From Periplaneta americana (lineage: Eukaryota > Arthropoda > Insecta > Blattodea > Blattidae): a stretch of DNA of 64,000 nt. Under the pieces are notes generated by a model. That model was not told the DNA's origin. It ran no database searches and worked only from the letters and a program-made list of their open reading frames with translations. Of this stretch, positions 1-11,700 are shown piece after piece. The stretch is from positions 140,467,204 through 140,531,203 of the forward strand of contig NC_091126.1 in the NCBI RefSeq assembly GCF_040183065.1, read 5' to 3'. Every line of letters starts with the position of its first letter. Within the stretch, counting starts at the first letter, position 1. A program made the position numbers and the translations under genes.

Positions 1-298
1 AAATAAATTACTGAGTTCTTCCAGTTAATTCATTCTCGCTGCATCATTAGGCCCACAATTTCTTATTTTCATATTCAATAAACTTCTAACGAAATATGTG
101 TTTTTCAGAAAAATAACTTCGTCTCATTATTGTTTCCTGAAATTAAATGTATTCTTGAGTGGTCGATTCGTATCTAATATCTCCCTTAGTGTACGATGCG
201 ACATATGCGAAATCTTACGAACTTTCTCCTTCAGATTTCTGGGGAACATAATTTGGAACGTTGGACGACCGGACTATAGCCTCTGCTTGTGGAATACA

Positions 299-1038
299 CA
301 GGGTGTAACAGAACCTCACCTACAAACGTTGACAAATTAGACTATGTAATACATCTACTCTGATTAATGTAATATGTAAGTAGTCAGCGATGTATGCAAT
401 GGAGAGGGAAAAGAACTAGCCACCCTACCCCATTATCTCCTGGCTTAGTTACCTCATAAGTGATCCTTATTGGTGTCACTTATGAGGTTCAAATCTGTCT
501 TCGGACAGTTGATTAAACAACAACATAGGTGGTCACTTTTTATTACGAAACATATGCTCGATGACACGTAGGTCGTGAGTTGAGTCGTTTCTACAAGCGC
601 ATTCCGCATCGCGAATGTTGTACAAGTGTGCGTTTCAAGTCCGTATCATCTCTCTTACATTGTTGTAGTGTGTTCTTTGTCTGTATAGTGCACCTTCAGT
701 CCGTTATTATTATGCCTGTGACAATGCACTACGTAGGCCTACGGAGGTTTGTTCTGTGTAGTGCGTCTTCAGCTCGTCTTACGATCCAATCAATGCCGCA
801 AAGATGTCAAAAATATAATGAGGTACAGGAAATAAAAATACCAACTATTGGAAATTGTCAGAACATTCATGAAAAATTAAATTTCGTTTGTACTAAAATA
901 TTTACCAGAGATTTGAATTTTCGGATGTATAGCTTCTTAAGAACGTGTCATTGAGCATATGTCCCGTAACAAAAAATGATCCTGTCTTTGTAACCTATCA
1001 TTTCTCAAAGTTTGTTGATGAGGCCTTGTTACACCCTG
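299..1038. mobile_element. Mariner/Tc1-type TIR element (MITE-like)
   Basis: The left end reads CAGGGTGTAACAGAACC and the right end is its reverse complement with small differences (GGCCTTGTTACACCCTG), followed by TA. CAGGGTGT-type termini with TA targets are typical of mariner-like elements. The left flank reads TACA rather than a clean TA, so one boundary has decayed. I see no transposase in it. The interior contains a 13-bp hairpin and a segment ending in GACAGTTGATTAAACAACAACA that looks like a LINE 3' end. Confidence 0.45.
451..488. repeat. Perfect 13-bp inverted repeat
   Basis: ACCTCATAAGTGA (451-463) and its exact reverse complement (476-488) are separated by 12 bases. The hairpin lies just before a CTTCGGACAGTTGA...AACAACAACA stretch. 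That pairing suggests the 3' end of a non-LTR retrotransposon, where 3' hairpins are common. The assignment is an inference. Confidence 0.5.
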
Positions 1039-1267
1039 TATACGCTTGATGCGAGCGCACAAGATCATCTGAAGGATGGTAGAGCAATTACCACATCTCG
1101 CTAGACTAAATGCAAATGAGTTGTGTCGCTCTAACGCAGAGCTTTAAACGAATCGCTGCTCAGAAATAATTAACTTAAATGCAACTGGGAGGAGTCGCAA
1201 TTCAATCTCGATTAAATTAAAGAGATATAATAAAGGTGGAGGTAAAAGTAGTGGTATTCGCCGGCGC

Positions 1268-1880
1268 AGCTCACAAGCAAATATTCTGATGGGGGCAGAT
1301 AAAAAAGTGAAATATTTTCCTTCCACCATGTTAATAATGTCAAAAGAAGGGCTTATATAAATTTTGGCCACTCGACCACAATTACGAGGCTGTCCAGAAA
1401 GTGATTTTCCCTGGTCCCGTTTACAGAAAAAAAGCACAATTGCATGGTAAGATTTATTGAAACAGATACAGCAATTTTTGCGTTATTTCCATTATATCCC
1501 CCACCGGAATGGAGACATTTGTCATACCGTGGGATCAATATTTGTATCCTTGTGTCGTAGAAGTCAGCCACCTGGGATCGGAACCAGCGTTTAACAGCCG
1601 TCTGCACCTCTATGTCGATCCCACGATGACAAATGTCTCAATTCCGGTGAGGAATATGTTAAAAAATAGCTCAACAATTACTGTGTCTGTTCCAATAAAT
1701 TTGTCCAATGAAATTGTGTTTTCTTTCTGTTGACGGCCGCTGGCGAATTTATTTTTTAACGACCTCGTAATTGCCGTAGAGTGCCCAAAATTTGTATAAG
1801 CACTTCATTTGACATTATTAACATGGTGCAAGAAAAAAATTCAACTTTTTTTATCTGCCTCCATCAGAATGTTTGCTTGT
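1268..1880. mobile_element. Head-to-head inverted dimer of mariner transposase 3' ends
   Basis: The two arms (about 1,268-1,545 and 1,630-1,880) are imperfect reverse complements of each other. Shared blocks include CACCATGTTAATAATGTCAAA and CATCAGAATnTTTGCTTGT. The left arm encodes on the minus strand (1,353-1,607) a peptide with WFRSQVADFYDTRIQ and IPRYDKCLHSGG, which matches the C-terminal end of mariner transposases. The right arm holds the same sequence on the plus strand with a 2-base deletion that breaks the frame. The result is a pseudogene pair forming a giant hairpin, with no intact transposase. Confidence 0.6.
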
Positions 1881-1885
1881 CAATC

Positions 1886-2116
1886 AGCTAAGGTGCTTGC
1901 CTGCTGATCCAGAGTTGCGCTCGGGCGCGGGTTCGATTCCCGCTTGGGCTGATTACCTGTTGGTTTTTTTCGAGGTTTCCCCAACCGTAAGGCGAATGTC
2001 AGGTAATCTATGGCGAATCCTTGGCCTCACCTCGCCAAATACCATTTCGCTATCACCAATCCCATCGACGCTAAATAACCTAGTAGCTGATACAGCGTCG
2101 TTAAATAACCAAGTAA
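1886..2116 (+). mobile_element. tRNA-derived SINE
   Basis: The head holds a B-box-like GGTTCGATTCCCGC at about 1,930-1,943. The body reads GAGGTTTCCCCAACCGTAAGGCGAATGTCAGG, and the tail is GCGTCGTTAAATAACC. The same tail, in minus orientation, ends other SINEs in this window (27.6, 31.0 and 38.9 kb). It is followed by a GGAA/GAAA microsatellite. Confidence 0.7.
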
Positions 2117-2181
2117 GAAAGTTGTGGTTGCACAAACATGCAAGCAAGCCAGAAACCGCAACTGCTTTTGTCTTTGCACTT

Positions 2182-2275
2182 AGGAAGGAAGGAAGGAAGG
2201 AAGGAAGGAAGGAAGGAAGGAAAGAAAGAAAGAAAGAAAGAAAGAAAGGGAAATAAATAAATAAATAAATAAAGA
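2182..2275. repeat. Microsatellite (GGAA)n-(GAAA)n-(AAAT)n
   Basis: Uninterrupted GGAA units turn into GAAA and then AAAT units. It lies about 65 bases downstream of the SINE tail, so it may have grown from a SINE 3' tail. The simple repeat creates spurious open frames (for example Lys/Glu/Arg-rich) on both strands. Confidence 0.9.
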
Positions 2276-2399
2276 GAAAGAAATAAACAAATGAGTGAGG
2301 GAGTGAGCTAGTAAACAAACAAATAAAATATATATAATTAAATAAAATAAGTAAATGAATAAAATAAATAGGTAATAATAAAATCAGAAGGAATAGGCG

Positions 2400-2700
2400 G
2401 CTTCCATATTAACCCTTGGCTTGACTTCACAAGGGCTGGATCCGCAACGAGTCCGTAAACTGAGGGAAGCTTTAACCCATTGTGCACCTTATATTATGCA
2501 ATGACTCCAAGCCCGACAGGTGGCCTTGGTGACATCAGACGCTGACAGGTGGGCCATCCTGTTTCAGCCTCTGACAAAGTCAGGTCTCATTTCGCTGATT
2601 AGTCTAATGAGTCCCAGTGGCCCGGGGCCCCAAGCCCTTCGAAATCAGCTCAAGCTGACAGGTGGGCCATCTTGCCTCAGCCCCTGATAGTTTATACATT
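2400..2700. repeat. GC-richer patch with repeated GACAGGTGGGCCATC
   Basis: The motif CTGACAGGTGGGCCATC followed by a variant of CTGTTTCAGCC(T/C)CTGA occurs at about 2,543 and again at 2,655. A shorter version (GACAGGTGGCC) is at 2,516. The patch is clearly richer in G+C than its surroundings. I do not recognise a gene or element, and a SINE-type repeat is the likeliest explanation. Confidence 0.4.
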
Positions 2701-2984
2701 ATTTATATTTAACATGTATTAACAAATGTTAATATTAAACTGATAATTCGTAAGATTGAACATTTTAACATTAGTTATTATATTTAATAACTGACTTATT
2801 TGAAAATGAAAACATGAATTGTAAATTTCATACATTTAGCTAACATATTAATAATTAAGAATGACGTAATCTTAAGACTTTATAATTTAATTAACTGAAG
2901 TGATCGAGAAAAGCATCAGAATAATCTCAACATATCAGCGAACACTACACATATGCTTTTATATGCAATTATAATTTTGTATAT

Positions 2985-3775
2985 GCAGATGACGTGAATA
3001 TGTTAGGAGAAAATCCACAGCTATTAAGGAAAATACGGTAATTTTCTTGAAGCAAGTAAAGAGACAGGTTTGGAAGTAAATCCTGAAAAGACAAAGTATA
3101 TGATTATGTCTCGTGACCAGAATATTGTATGAAATGGAAACACAAAAATTGGAGATTTATCCTTCGAAGAGGTGAAAAAATTCAAATATCTTGGAGCAAC
3201 AGTAACAAATATAAATGACACTTGCGATCAAATTAAATGAAGAATAAATATGGGAAATGCGTGTTATTATTCGGTTGAGAAGCTTTTGTCATCTAGTCTG
3301 CTGTCAAAAAATCTGAAAATTAGTATTTATAAAACAGTTATATCACCGGTTGTTCTGTATGGTTGAGAGACTTGGACTCTGATTTTGAAAAAGGAACAGA
3401 GATTAAGGGTGTTTGAGAATAAGGTTGTTAGGAAAATATTTGGGGCTAAGAGAGATGAAGTTACAGGAGAATGGAGAAAGTTACACAATGCAGAACTGCA
3501 TGCATTATTGTATTCTTCACCTGACATAATTAGGAACGTTAAATTCAGAAGTTTGAGATGGGCAAGGCATTTAGCATATATGGGCGAATCCAGAAATGCA
3601 TCTAGAGTGTTAGTTGGGAGGGCGGAGGGAAAAAGACCTTTGGGGAGGCCGAAGAGGATAATATAAAAATTGATTTGAGGGAAGTGGGAAATGATGCTAG
3701 GGACTGTATTAATCTTGCTCAGGACAGGGACCGATGGCGGGAATGAACCTCCAGGTTCCTTGAAAGCCATTTGTA
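2985..3775 (+). pseudogene. Non-LTR retrotransposon (LINE) ORF2 3' fragment
   Basis: The reverse-transcriptase active-site box YADD is encoded at about 2,980-2,992. It is followed by GLEVNPEKTKYMIM, KNLKISIYKTVISPVVLYG and the C-terminal LGRPK region. This is the same family as the copies at 32.25-33.09, 24.8-25.6 and 54.6-55.0 kb. Stops and frameshifts break it (for example TGA where the family has Trp or Cys near 3,365, and loss of frame after 3,660). The 3' end runs into GCCATTTGTAAGTATGTATG, a decayed TAAG-type tail. It is 5'-truncated, as is usual for LINEs. Confidence 0.8.
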
Positions 3776-4628
3776 AGTATGTATGTAATTTTATGTTTAA
3801 AAATGTATGAATCTCTGAATTCTAAGCACTAGTTCTTCGTCTATGGAATACGTTTTTTTACATTTGATTATCTCTAATAATATTAAATAAGATGCCATCA
3901 GAAGTGAAGTATCAGTGTTTAAAATTTTGGAAATAATTTTCTTTTCTTTTTTTAAACAAATCTCCTTTACGCATGAATAATTCAATGGGTTTGGTGACTA
4001 AATCGATATGTTTTGTGTTGATATGTCGAAAAAGTCGTGATGGCTTAATTTCCCAGAACAGCAGCACAAATAACACATTGAGGTCGTGGTAATTTGTCAA
4101 TGTCATGGCATGTATGAAATCAAATTTTAAGTGTCCATGTACTTAATAGCGAATGCAGACCTTTTCTTCTGTGTGCCAGTAGTTTTCCCTCCTTTTGCTT
4201 ATCCTGGAGATAACTCTGTGGACTTGAGATGGATGCATCACTAGTTGTGGCATCACAAACACCTTCAGTACAAAATTTCCTAATACCAAAATTAAGCAAA
4301 GTTCCTTGTCTTTTATTCATATTAATATTTAAATTTGTATATGTATTACTTTAAAAAAAATCATGACACTCGGGTTTTGAAATAAGCACTTACACACTGC
4401 AATACAAACTTGTGAAGAGATGTATTTGCGGTGACAATTCAGTATTGAGAACTGGATAGAGACTGCCTTAATCTTCAATTTAAGTTTAAAAAATACGTCT
4501 CAGATATTTCGTTCAGTTTTGAGAACAGAGGATTCGCCGCCCATTGTTGTAATTGACTTGCTGGCTATTTTTATGACTGGTCATCCTTTCCCTAATGTTG
4601 AAATATTTCTAAGTCTGAAAAATTCCCG
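3776..4628. other. No gene or element recognised
   Basis: AT-rich sequence with only short open frames on the minus strand and no convincing splice-site-bounded exon or repeat structure that I could identify. Confidence 0.5.
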
Positions 4629-5480
4629 TAAAGATTATTTTTGGTCCTACAGAATACATCTGTTATGGTAACAATTAATATTAGATGAGAAAAATTCGTT
4701 CTGGCACCGGGGATCGAACGCGGGTCTTTAGTTCTACGTACCAAGCGCTCTCACAATTGAGCTATGCTATTATTATTAATTGTTACCATAACAGATATAT
4801 TCCGTAGGACCAAAAGATAATAATCTTTACGTAGATTCTTCGAGCAATAGTGTATATTACTGTGGAATCCCGGCCACCAAGTCACTCAACTGAGTGCGCT
4901 CCTTGTATAATGGCAGTTGACTTAATATAAAATGTCAACATACATGCCCTAACTTGGAGTCAGGCCACAAAGGGAAAAACACTGGAGGAGAGGAGTTTGA
5001 TCTGGTGCTGTGGATTGAAGTTCAGCGTAGCTCAATGGTGAGAGCACTTGGTACATAGAACCAAGGACCCGGGTTCGATCCCTGGCACCGGAGAAAATTT
5101 TTCTCCTTTAATATTAATTGTTACCATAACAGATGTATCCTGTAGGACAAAAAAAATCTTTACGTAGATTCTTTGAGCAACAGTGCACATTACTGTACAG
5201 ATTACTGTGCATATTACTGTACAATCCTGGCCACCAAGTCACTCAACTGAGTGCGCTCCTTGTATAATGGCAGTTGACTTAATATAAAATGTCAACATAC
5301 ATGCCCTAACTTGGAGTCAGGTCACAAAGGGAAAAACACTGGCGGAGAGGAGTTCGATCCAGTGCTGTGGATTGAACTTTGGCATAGCTCAATGGTGAGA
5401 GCACTTGGAATATAGAAAAAAGGATCTGGGTTCAATTCCCGGTGCCGGAACGAATTTTTCTCCTCTAATATTAATTGAAA
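4629..5480. repeat. Cluster of tRNA-like repeat units, family A (one inverted, two tandem)
   Basis: There are three tRNA-like modules: about 4,700-4,772 on the minus strand, and about 5,027-5,092 and 5,377-5,450 on the plus strand. Each has an A-box-like TAGCTCAATGGTGAGAGC and a B-box-like GGTTCGATC. The two plus copies sit in tandem units of roughly 360 bases sharing CCGGCCACCAAGTCACTCAACTGAG-type sequence. The second unit has an extra internal TTACTGTACAGA expansion. Flanks repeat TTAATATTAATTGTTACCATAACAGAT in both orientations. The position equivalent to tRNA 33 is C, not T, which argues against functional tRNA genes. Confidence 0.65.
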
Positions 5481-5489
5481 AATTCCCGA

Positions 5490-6254
5490 TAATTAAAGAA
5501 TAAGTGGCTTGGTCACTGACATATGCTACAAAGATGTTATTTAGTTAGATTTTAGAATTTAGAATCTATGCTTTTCGACACAATCACGAAATATTTTTCT
5601 CCTAAGAATATTTCTGCTATAAAATATTTATGCGTGAAAAATGTTTAGAAAATTAAAATGACAAATTCCAGGAGAATATCTCATGGCCCAGTATAATTGA
5701 TGCCAGAGCATAATGGTTGAGAAACACTTGTTTAGATGAACTGAGTGGGACACAAGAATAGATCCATGAATGTTCCTCTTGTTATTGCATTCCATTAATG
5801 TCGTCTCACTCCTTACTTTTACTGACAATGAAACTACTTCTTCCACCACACCCCTACTGTGCATGTGCAACTTAGACTCACCTCTATTGTGTATTCTGGT
5901 TTTCAGTGGTATTTATGCTATATGCTATAGTAGTAGCTACACAATTAGAACTTTTTTGTGATGTATGCCAACATTTCAGAGGTACAGCAGCATGTCACTG
6001 CTCATAGGAATGGCTATCTGTGTATCTGTTATATACAACTTACTAGCACAACAGTGGGAAGGGGATTGACTATAAACACAACTTCAAAATGTGACGGCAT
6101 TAAAAGAATATAATGTACAGCAGCAACACACCACTGAGGCTTCTTTAGTTTGAGTCAATAAAAAGTCTCCATTGAGAAGCATCATGTTCGATTCAATAGA
6201 AGTGCATTCATCAACTAGTAATTTATGTTACTGCCATAAACCAGGTAATCTTAC
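5490..6254. other. No gene or element recognised
   Basis: Unremarkable AT-rich sequence. The short open frame at 5,770-5,961 has no recognisable motif or supporting splice context. Confidence 0.5.
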
Positions 6255-6258
6255 TTGA

Positions 6259-7688
6259 GGGGTTAGGTGCAGTTTACAGCAGTAAAATTTTGGAAATATT
6301 CAACATTTTTTCCTCCATTACTGTATCTTGTACAATAACGAAAATTAGTATGTGTAAAACATTGTCCTTCTGCTATATGAAAATAGTAATATGCGTTACA
6401 AGAGCAGTATGTTGAAGTTTTCATGTTTGAGGAAAAGTTTGAAAAAGCGAAACGTAGTTGAGCTTTTTTAATTTCCGAGAATTGAAAGAAAACATACCGC
6501 TCGTGTATCGTACATTATTTTGTGCGAAGATCGTTTATTACATACCTAAAGAGGAATTTCTAATTAGTTGCAATGAAATCTCCATCTTTGTTTCTGTTCA
6601 ATGACGGCAATTTTGGAAAACAAAAATATCTATCTTCAACATTGTTGCTTTAAAATGTTGTCTGTGTTTACTATACTCCAGCAGGCCATGATATACGTCT
6701 GTCTTTTTTTTCCCCCAGTCTATAAATGCGAACTTAAAACAAACGGCTTCCTTAATGTTACATGCATCACGAAATGCAGTAACTTTAGTGGAGTTGTAGA
6801 GTTTACTTAATTTTTGCAAATATTTAAAAACAATAATTAACAGTGCAATTTAGGTGAAATTGCAGTGGTAAGTTTCCAAATTATAATTATTACTATATTG
6901 AACGTCTCTAAAAATAATATGTTAAAAGCCTAAAGCAGTAAAATGAATATGTCACTTAAGTGGTAAGAAGAGGGAAATTGTTGTGTGTTCGGTTGGGAAT
7001 ACTGAATGTGGAATTTTAGACTTACCGTGGGTTTGTTTTGTGTGGAAACCAAGCAAATACACACGATCTCGCACAAAAATATTTTTACGATTTAAAAAAA
7101 TTATTTACATTTTTTTTTTTTTCTTTTTCAAAATTCATTTCACTGTGCAGTGATGAAGCATTTCACACATAACTCAAAGACTATCCAACATTCTGTGATG
7201 AAATTTCTTGTGTGTATTAATGCGTGTCATATCTACAATATGATGCAAGCTCACTTTCTATCTTTGATAGATTGTCTGATAAAAAATAAATTCATTTTAC
7301 AAAATGGTCAAATATCAGTATTTTCTTCTAGCACAAAATAAAAAAAAATATTATTTATTAAGGAATGTAGCTGAAAGAGCATGATATTGTAAACATGAGT
7401 TTCAGCAATAAAATAAAAGAGAGAGAACATGAAAAAGTAAACAAGTTTATGAGTTATGAGGGAAATGCTTCATCACTACACAATTTGAATTTTGAAAAAA
7501 AAAAAAACAAACAAACAAACAAAAAAAACACACAAGTAATTTTTTTGAATCGTAAAAATTTTTTTTCATATAGCAGAAGGACAGTGTTTGACACACACCA
7601 ATTTTCATGATTGTACAAGATACAATAATGGAGGCAAAAATGTTGAATATTTCCAAAAATTTTACTGCTGTAAGCTGTATCTAACCCC
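6259..7688. mobile_element. Long-TIR fold-back element, TTAA-type ends
   Basis: Arms 6,255-6,390 and 7,565-7,697 are reverse complements (GGGGTTAGgTgCAGnTTACAGCAG through CCTTCTGCTATATGAAAA). The right arm continues inwards (7,445-7,565) and pairs with 7,078-7,180 (GCAGTGATGAAGCATTTC), so the left arm is split by about 690 unrelated bases. Ends are GGGGTTAG bordered by TTGA on the left and TTAA on the right, consistent with a TTAA target site with one mutation. No transposase was seen. Confidence 0.6.
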
Positions 7689-7692
7689 TTAA

Positions 7693-8594
7693 AGAACAAA
7701 TGCACTAGTTCCTTTTATCCATGTCTATACCATTAACAACGTGTTCCTAGTACCAGAAGAGTTTTACACGGGATGGGATATTCGACACTCGAATCCTTTT
7801 ACCACTTTCGAATCCTAACCTAAAAAAGAAAACTGTTAAAAAAAACCAGCGATTGTTGCAAATTTTGGTGGTACCAATATCACCTTCTAGTGGCCCTGTT
7901 TTCCATATGCCATCTAGTGGAATCTTCCGGACTTAAAAGAAAGATTCAAGTCACTAAATCCCCATTTCTTTGTGTATGAAGTGATGTTTTTATGTGTGCA
8001 TACCTTAATTTAACACATTTTCAGCAATTTTAAGTGTCCTGCCTTCTGAATAATACTATACAATATAATTGAAGTGAATAATACAACATTATTCCTTTTA
8101 TTTGTATTTGTTATAACATTTTTTGGAGGTAGTCCCAGGAATGGTCCAGAGAATGGAAGACATCAATCAGTATAAATATCACTTTTATTTCAAATGAAAG
8201 GAACTCAAACTTTGTATAAATTCAACAGGAACAAGAAACTATCTTACGAACATTTTGATTTCTGACTACCGGTATTTCCATTGACTACAACACAAGAATA
8301 CTGTTTATGTAACTTAAGGAACTCTTTGTACTTATCTAATCTCAATATGTGCTTCCCATTTCTGTTCACTTAGAACATACAAAACTAAGGCAACCCCTCA
8401 CGTTAGACAAAGAGATTCTGAATGTTAAATAGCAAAATACATTTAATGTAGCAACATAATTACTTATCATATTGTAATGGATTCTGTATATGGAAAGGAA
8501 TTAACATACTTTTGGTTCCATACAAAAAAGAATGAGGATTAAACAATGTATTACTCTTAAGTATCTTGCCACAGAGAACAGGTAAATGGCGATG
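7693..8594. other. No gene recognised; 3' flank of the putative small gene
   Basis: AT-rich sequence without recognisable coding content. If the minus-strand gene at 8,692-13,248 is real, this is downstream of its poly(A) signal. Confidence 0.4.
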
Positions 8595-8600
8595 TTTATT
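8595..8600 (-). promoter_or_regulatory. Poly(A) signal AATAAA (minus strand)
   Basis: TTTATT on the plus strand reads AATAAA on the minus strand, 91 bases after the stop codon of the putative small gene at 8,692-13,248. It is suitably placed for 3'-end formation, but AATAAA is common by chance in AT-rich DNA. Confidence 0.35.
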
Positions 8601-8691
8601 CCTTTCCACAAGCTAATTAATACTGATCACAGCTAGACCATGAAGCATCTCCCTGATCTGAAGATTATTGCAATAATACTGTTATACTGTT

Positions 8692-8740
8692 TCAGTACCA
8701 CTTCTTCTTGGGCTTCCATTCATATCCAGAGTACAAGTTC
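8692..8740 (-). CDS. Putative small membrane protein, exon 3 (terminal)
   Basis: The minus-strand acceptor TTGTCTGCTTTCAG precedes 49 coding bases that end in TGA, giving NLYSGYEWKPKKKWY at the C-terminus. The first base completes an ATG (Met) codon begun in the exon at 12,925-13,030. The strongly basic, aromatic tail would follow the predicted membrane span. I do not recognise the protein. Joined with the other two exons it gives 56 residues. The case rests on matching phases, good splice consensus and a downstream AATAAA. There is no homology evidence, so chance assembly of splice-like signals remains possible. Confidence 0.4.
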
Positions 8741-11700
8741 CTGAAAGCAGACAAGTTTCAATTAGGAAACAACATTACTACTATTGCATTTCTTAATATA
8801 ATGCCTTTGTTTCAAGCATCAAAAATTCAAATAAATCACTGATATAAGCTTCATTTTCATTTTCCAACAGAATACTGAAGGATCCTTTATTAAAAAAATT
8901 ACTAATGATAAACAAATTAATGTATTGCAAAGTAAACTGTACACTTGTCCTTCACTCTGTGACTAAAGTAATAGTGCTTCTGGCTAGTGGATACAGGTTC
9001 AATTCCAGTTATTTTCCTCTGACAGGGACAGGGCATATTCTTTGTTTTAAGCAGTAGCCTTGCAACATACTCACTATACAACCAGGAAATTAATTTACTT
9101 GTAAATATTTAATCTGATCTGTAAATCTAAAGACCCAAGCATCAAAGGCATATGATGAAAGCATTACGTTGTAATTCAGTTAATGTTAAAGAATAGAATA
9201 GAAAAAGGAGAATTTGGAGGACAAATTTAAAAGGTACGCAAAACGCGTCCTTGCAAGGGGTTTGGGGCTGTAAGAAACTAAATATGTGAGCTCCAAGCTT
9301 GTTGGCCACTAGTCTCACTCCGGATTACGCTGCTCCACTGAAGGAGTTCTAGAAAATTTAGAAGAGGAAAAAACCGAAAATGGACGTAACCTCTTAGGTA
9401 CCACATAATGTTAAAGGAACATCCTTTTCGTTAAATAAGTTTCTGTACCCACCACGCAGGTATGTGGAGTGCTGCAGTAGCAACTCACATGGTGTCACGT
9501 TTAGGGTACTCCAAATTGTGTAAACACTATCAACATTACCAACCCCTGCCCCTCATATAAATGATCTCATACTGATTTGAAAGAATCTTGTCATGATTAA
9601 AGAACGTCTTTCTTTCAATGCGTGGAATCAAAGCTATGTTCTTCCAGTCCAAAGCCAGTTGCACCAAGCTGGTACAGCTCCAATTTTTGTAATACTTTTA
9701 TGAAATACACTTAAATTTCATTTGCATTAATAGAACAAGGGCTTTATATTAAGAATACAATAGTAGTTTAATCCAATATAGATGATTATGAAATTTAATA
9801 CATATAAAAAAAGACAAAGATGTTATATATGTATACATTCAGGTATCATTTGAGAAGACTTCTTCCTGAATATACTTATTCCATTTGCCACAATTCTGTG
9901 AAATTGCAGGCAATATATTGAAAACTTTTATCAGCTTTAACACACTGCCATATGTTACTTGGTGTCAAATGCATTTACAAACTCAAGTCAAAGTGAAATT
10001 AGTCAAATTCTGACTCTCTCTACTGTATTTCCATTCACCTTCTTCAATGGACACACATTAATGTGCCCAACTCTGACAGACGATGAAAAATGGGGGAGTG
10101 AATTAGAAATAATAATATGACTACAATGAAAATTGTTCTCATATGGCATTAATATATTTATCATGTTTTTAAAGCCATAGTCATTTAAAAAAATTGATAT
10201 GTACGTAATGGACAGGTTTCAGAAATGAAAAGAGTGATACAGAAATTCTGTACATAATGTAAAGGAACATTTTGTATGAATGGTGGTTGCTGATGCCAAC
10301 ATAAAAAACCTACCAATATGATTGTCAGAAACTGAATCTGAATCAGCCAACATCTTTTACTTCCGGCATTAATATTACCCATTTCATTGCCGAGCCTAAC
10401 CTCAACGCTGTCAGGCCAGTTAGAGTTGAAGAGAGAATAAATAACAGTAATATTTTAAGGGCTGAACATATGAAAATGCTTGGTCTTTTGTAATCAACAG
10501 TACAGGGTTTAAGAAACACTGAACAATGTTCCAAAGATGAGTGATGATGTCATGTATAAATTCAGATGAGACAAATATGTTACAGAGTAATATTCACCAG
10601 CGTGAATTTTGTAGTAATGGTATTTTATTGAATTACACTTTCAACCGAAGAGATTATTCAGCATCAAAACTCAATGTGGGCTTGAAAATGGCTGATTAAT
10701 TTTGCCTGGAACGCTATGTTAAGAAAAAGGTTCTTTCAGATGCCATAAATATAAGACACAAAACCAAGAGTTTTACTTCATTCCCAGAAGCAATGCTAAG
10801 GATTTTACCACCATTTAAGAGGAGAGGTACAGTACATCTATCGCTAGTTATAATTTCACTAGTATTTTAATTTTTTTTTCTCAGAATCTGTATGTCCTTC
10901 AAAAATACAAAGGCATGCTTCACTATCTGCACCTCACTAAGTAATTTTAATGAGGGAAAAATTGGATCAGTGTCGGGTAGAGTTCCCAGGTAGCTCAGTT
11001 GGGAGAGCATTGGTACGTTTAACCAAAGGTCCCGGGTTCGATACCCGGCCCCGGAACAATTTTTCCCTCGAAATTATTCAAATTAACTTTACAGGGAGTT
11101 ATACCTGAAAGCTTGATTTGCATAATACACGTCACTGTATGTAACAGAAAACCACAATTTAAGTCACACAGAGTTAGTGTGCACTCAATGTTGGTTGCTT
11201 GATGGTTGTCAGCCCACTTTGAGATCTGTGGATATAGAGGGAAAAATTGGATTGGTGTTGGGTAGAGTTCCCAGGTAGCTCAGTTGGGAGAGCATTGGTA
11301 CGTTTAACCAAAGGTCCCGGGTTCGATACCCGGCCCCGGAACAATTTTTCCCTCGAAATTATTCAATTTTAATGTTCTTGAAAACTTAATAGATTTTGAT
11401 TTGAATTATGAAAATTTGTGAATTACTTCGTTCAGCTGGAGAGCATTTACATGATAAGATAGGTTAATGAAACTCTGCATGCCTTTATAGTTCTCTTATA
11501 TGAACAACATACTCTAAAATCTGTAATGTAGAATGTATAGTATATTTATAAAAAAAAAAATTGATATACATTTCCACAGATAAAACGACCTTCAGACATG
11601 AGAGGCATACATTTCGAGTACAATATTATGGCTTTTGCTTATATCTGGCCTTTAAGACGACCCCCAAACTATACAGTGCATTCGTAGCTCGGCTGGACTA

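Noticed and set aside
1873..2318. Open frames of 120-127 codons on both strands
   Set aside because: They cross a SINE and a GGAA/GAAA microsatellite and encode simple repeats.
10988..11344. Functional tRNA genes (anticodon-type loops readable as GTT or TCT)
   Set aside because: C instead of T at position 33, mismatches in the acceptor stem, and embedding in a repeated unit. Treated as tRNA-like repeats.
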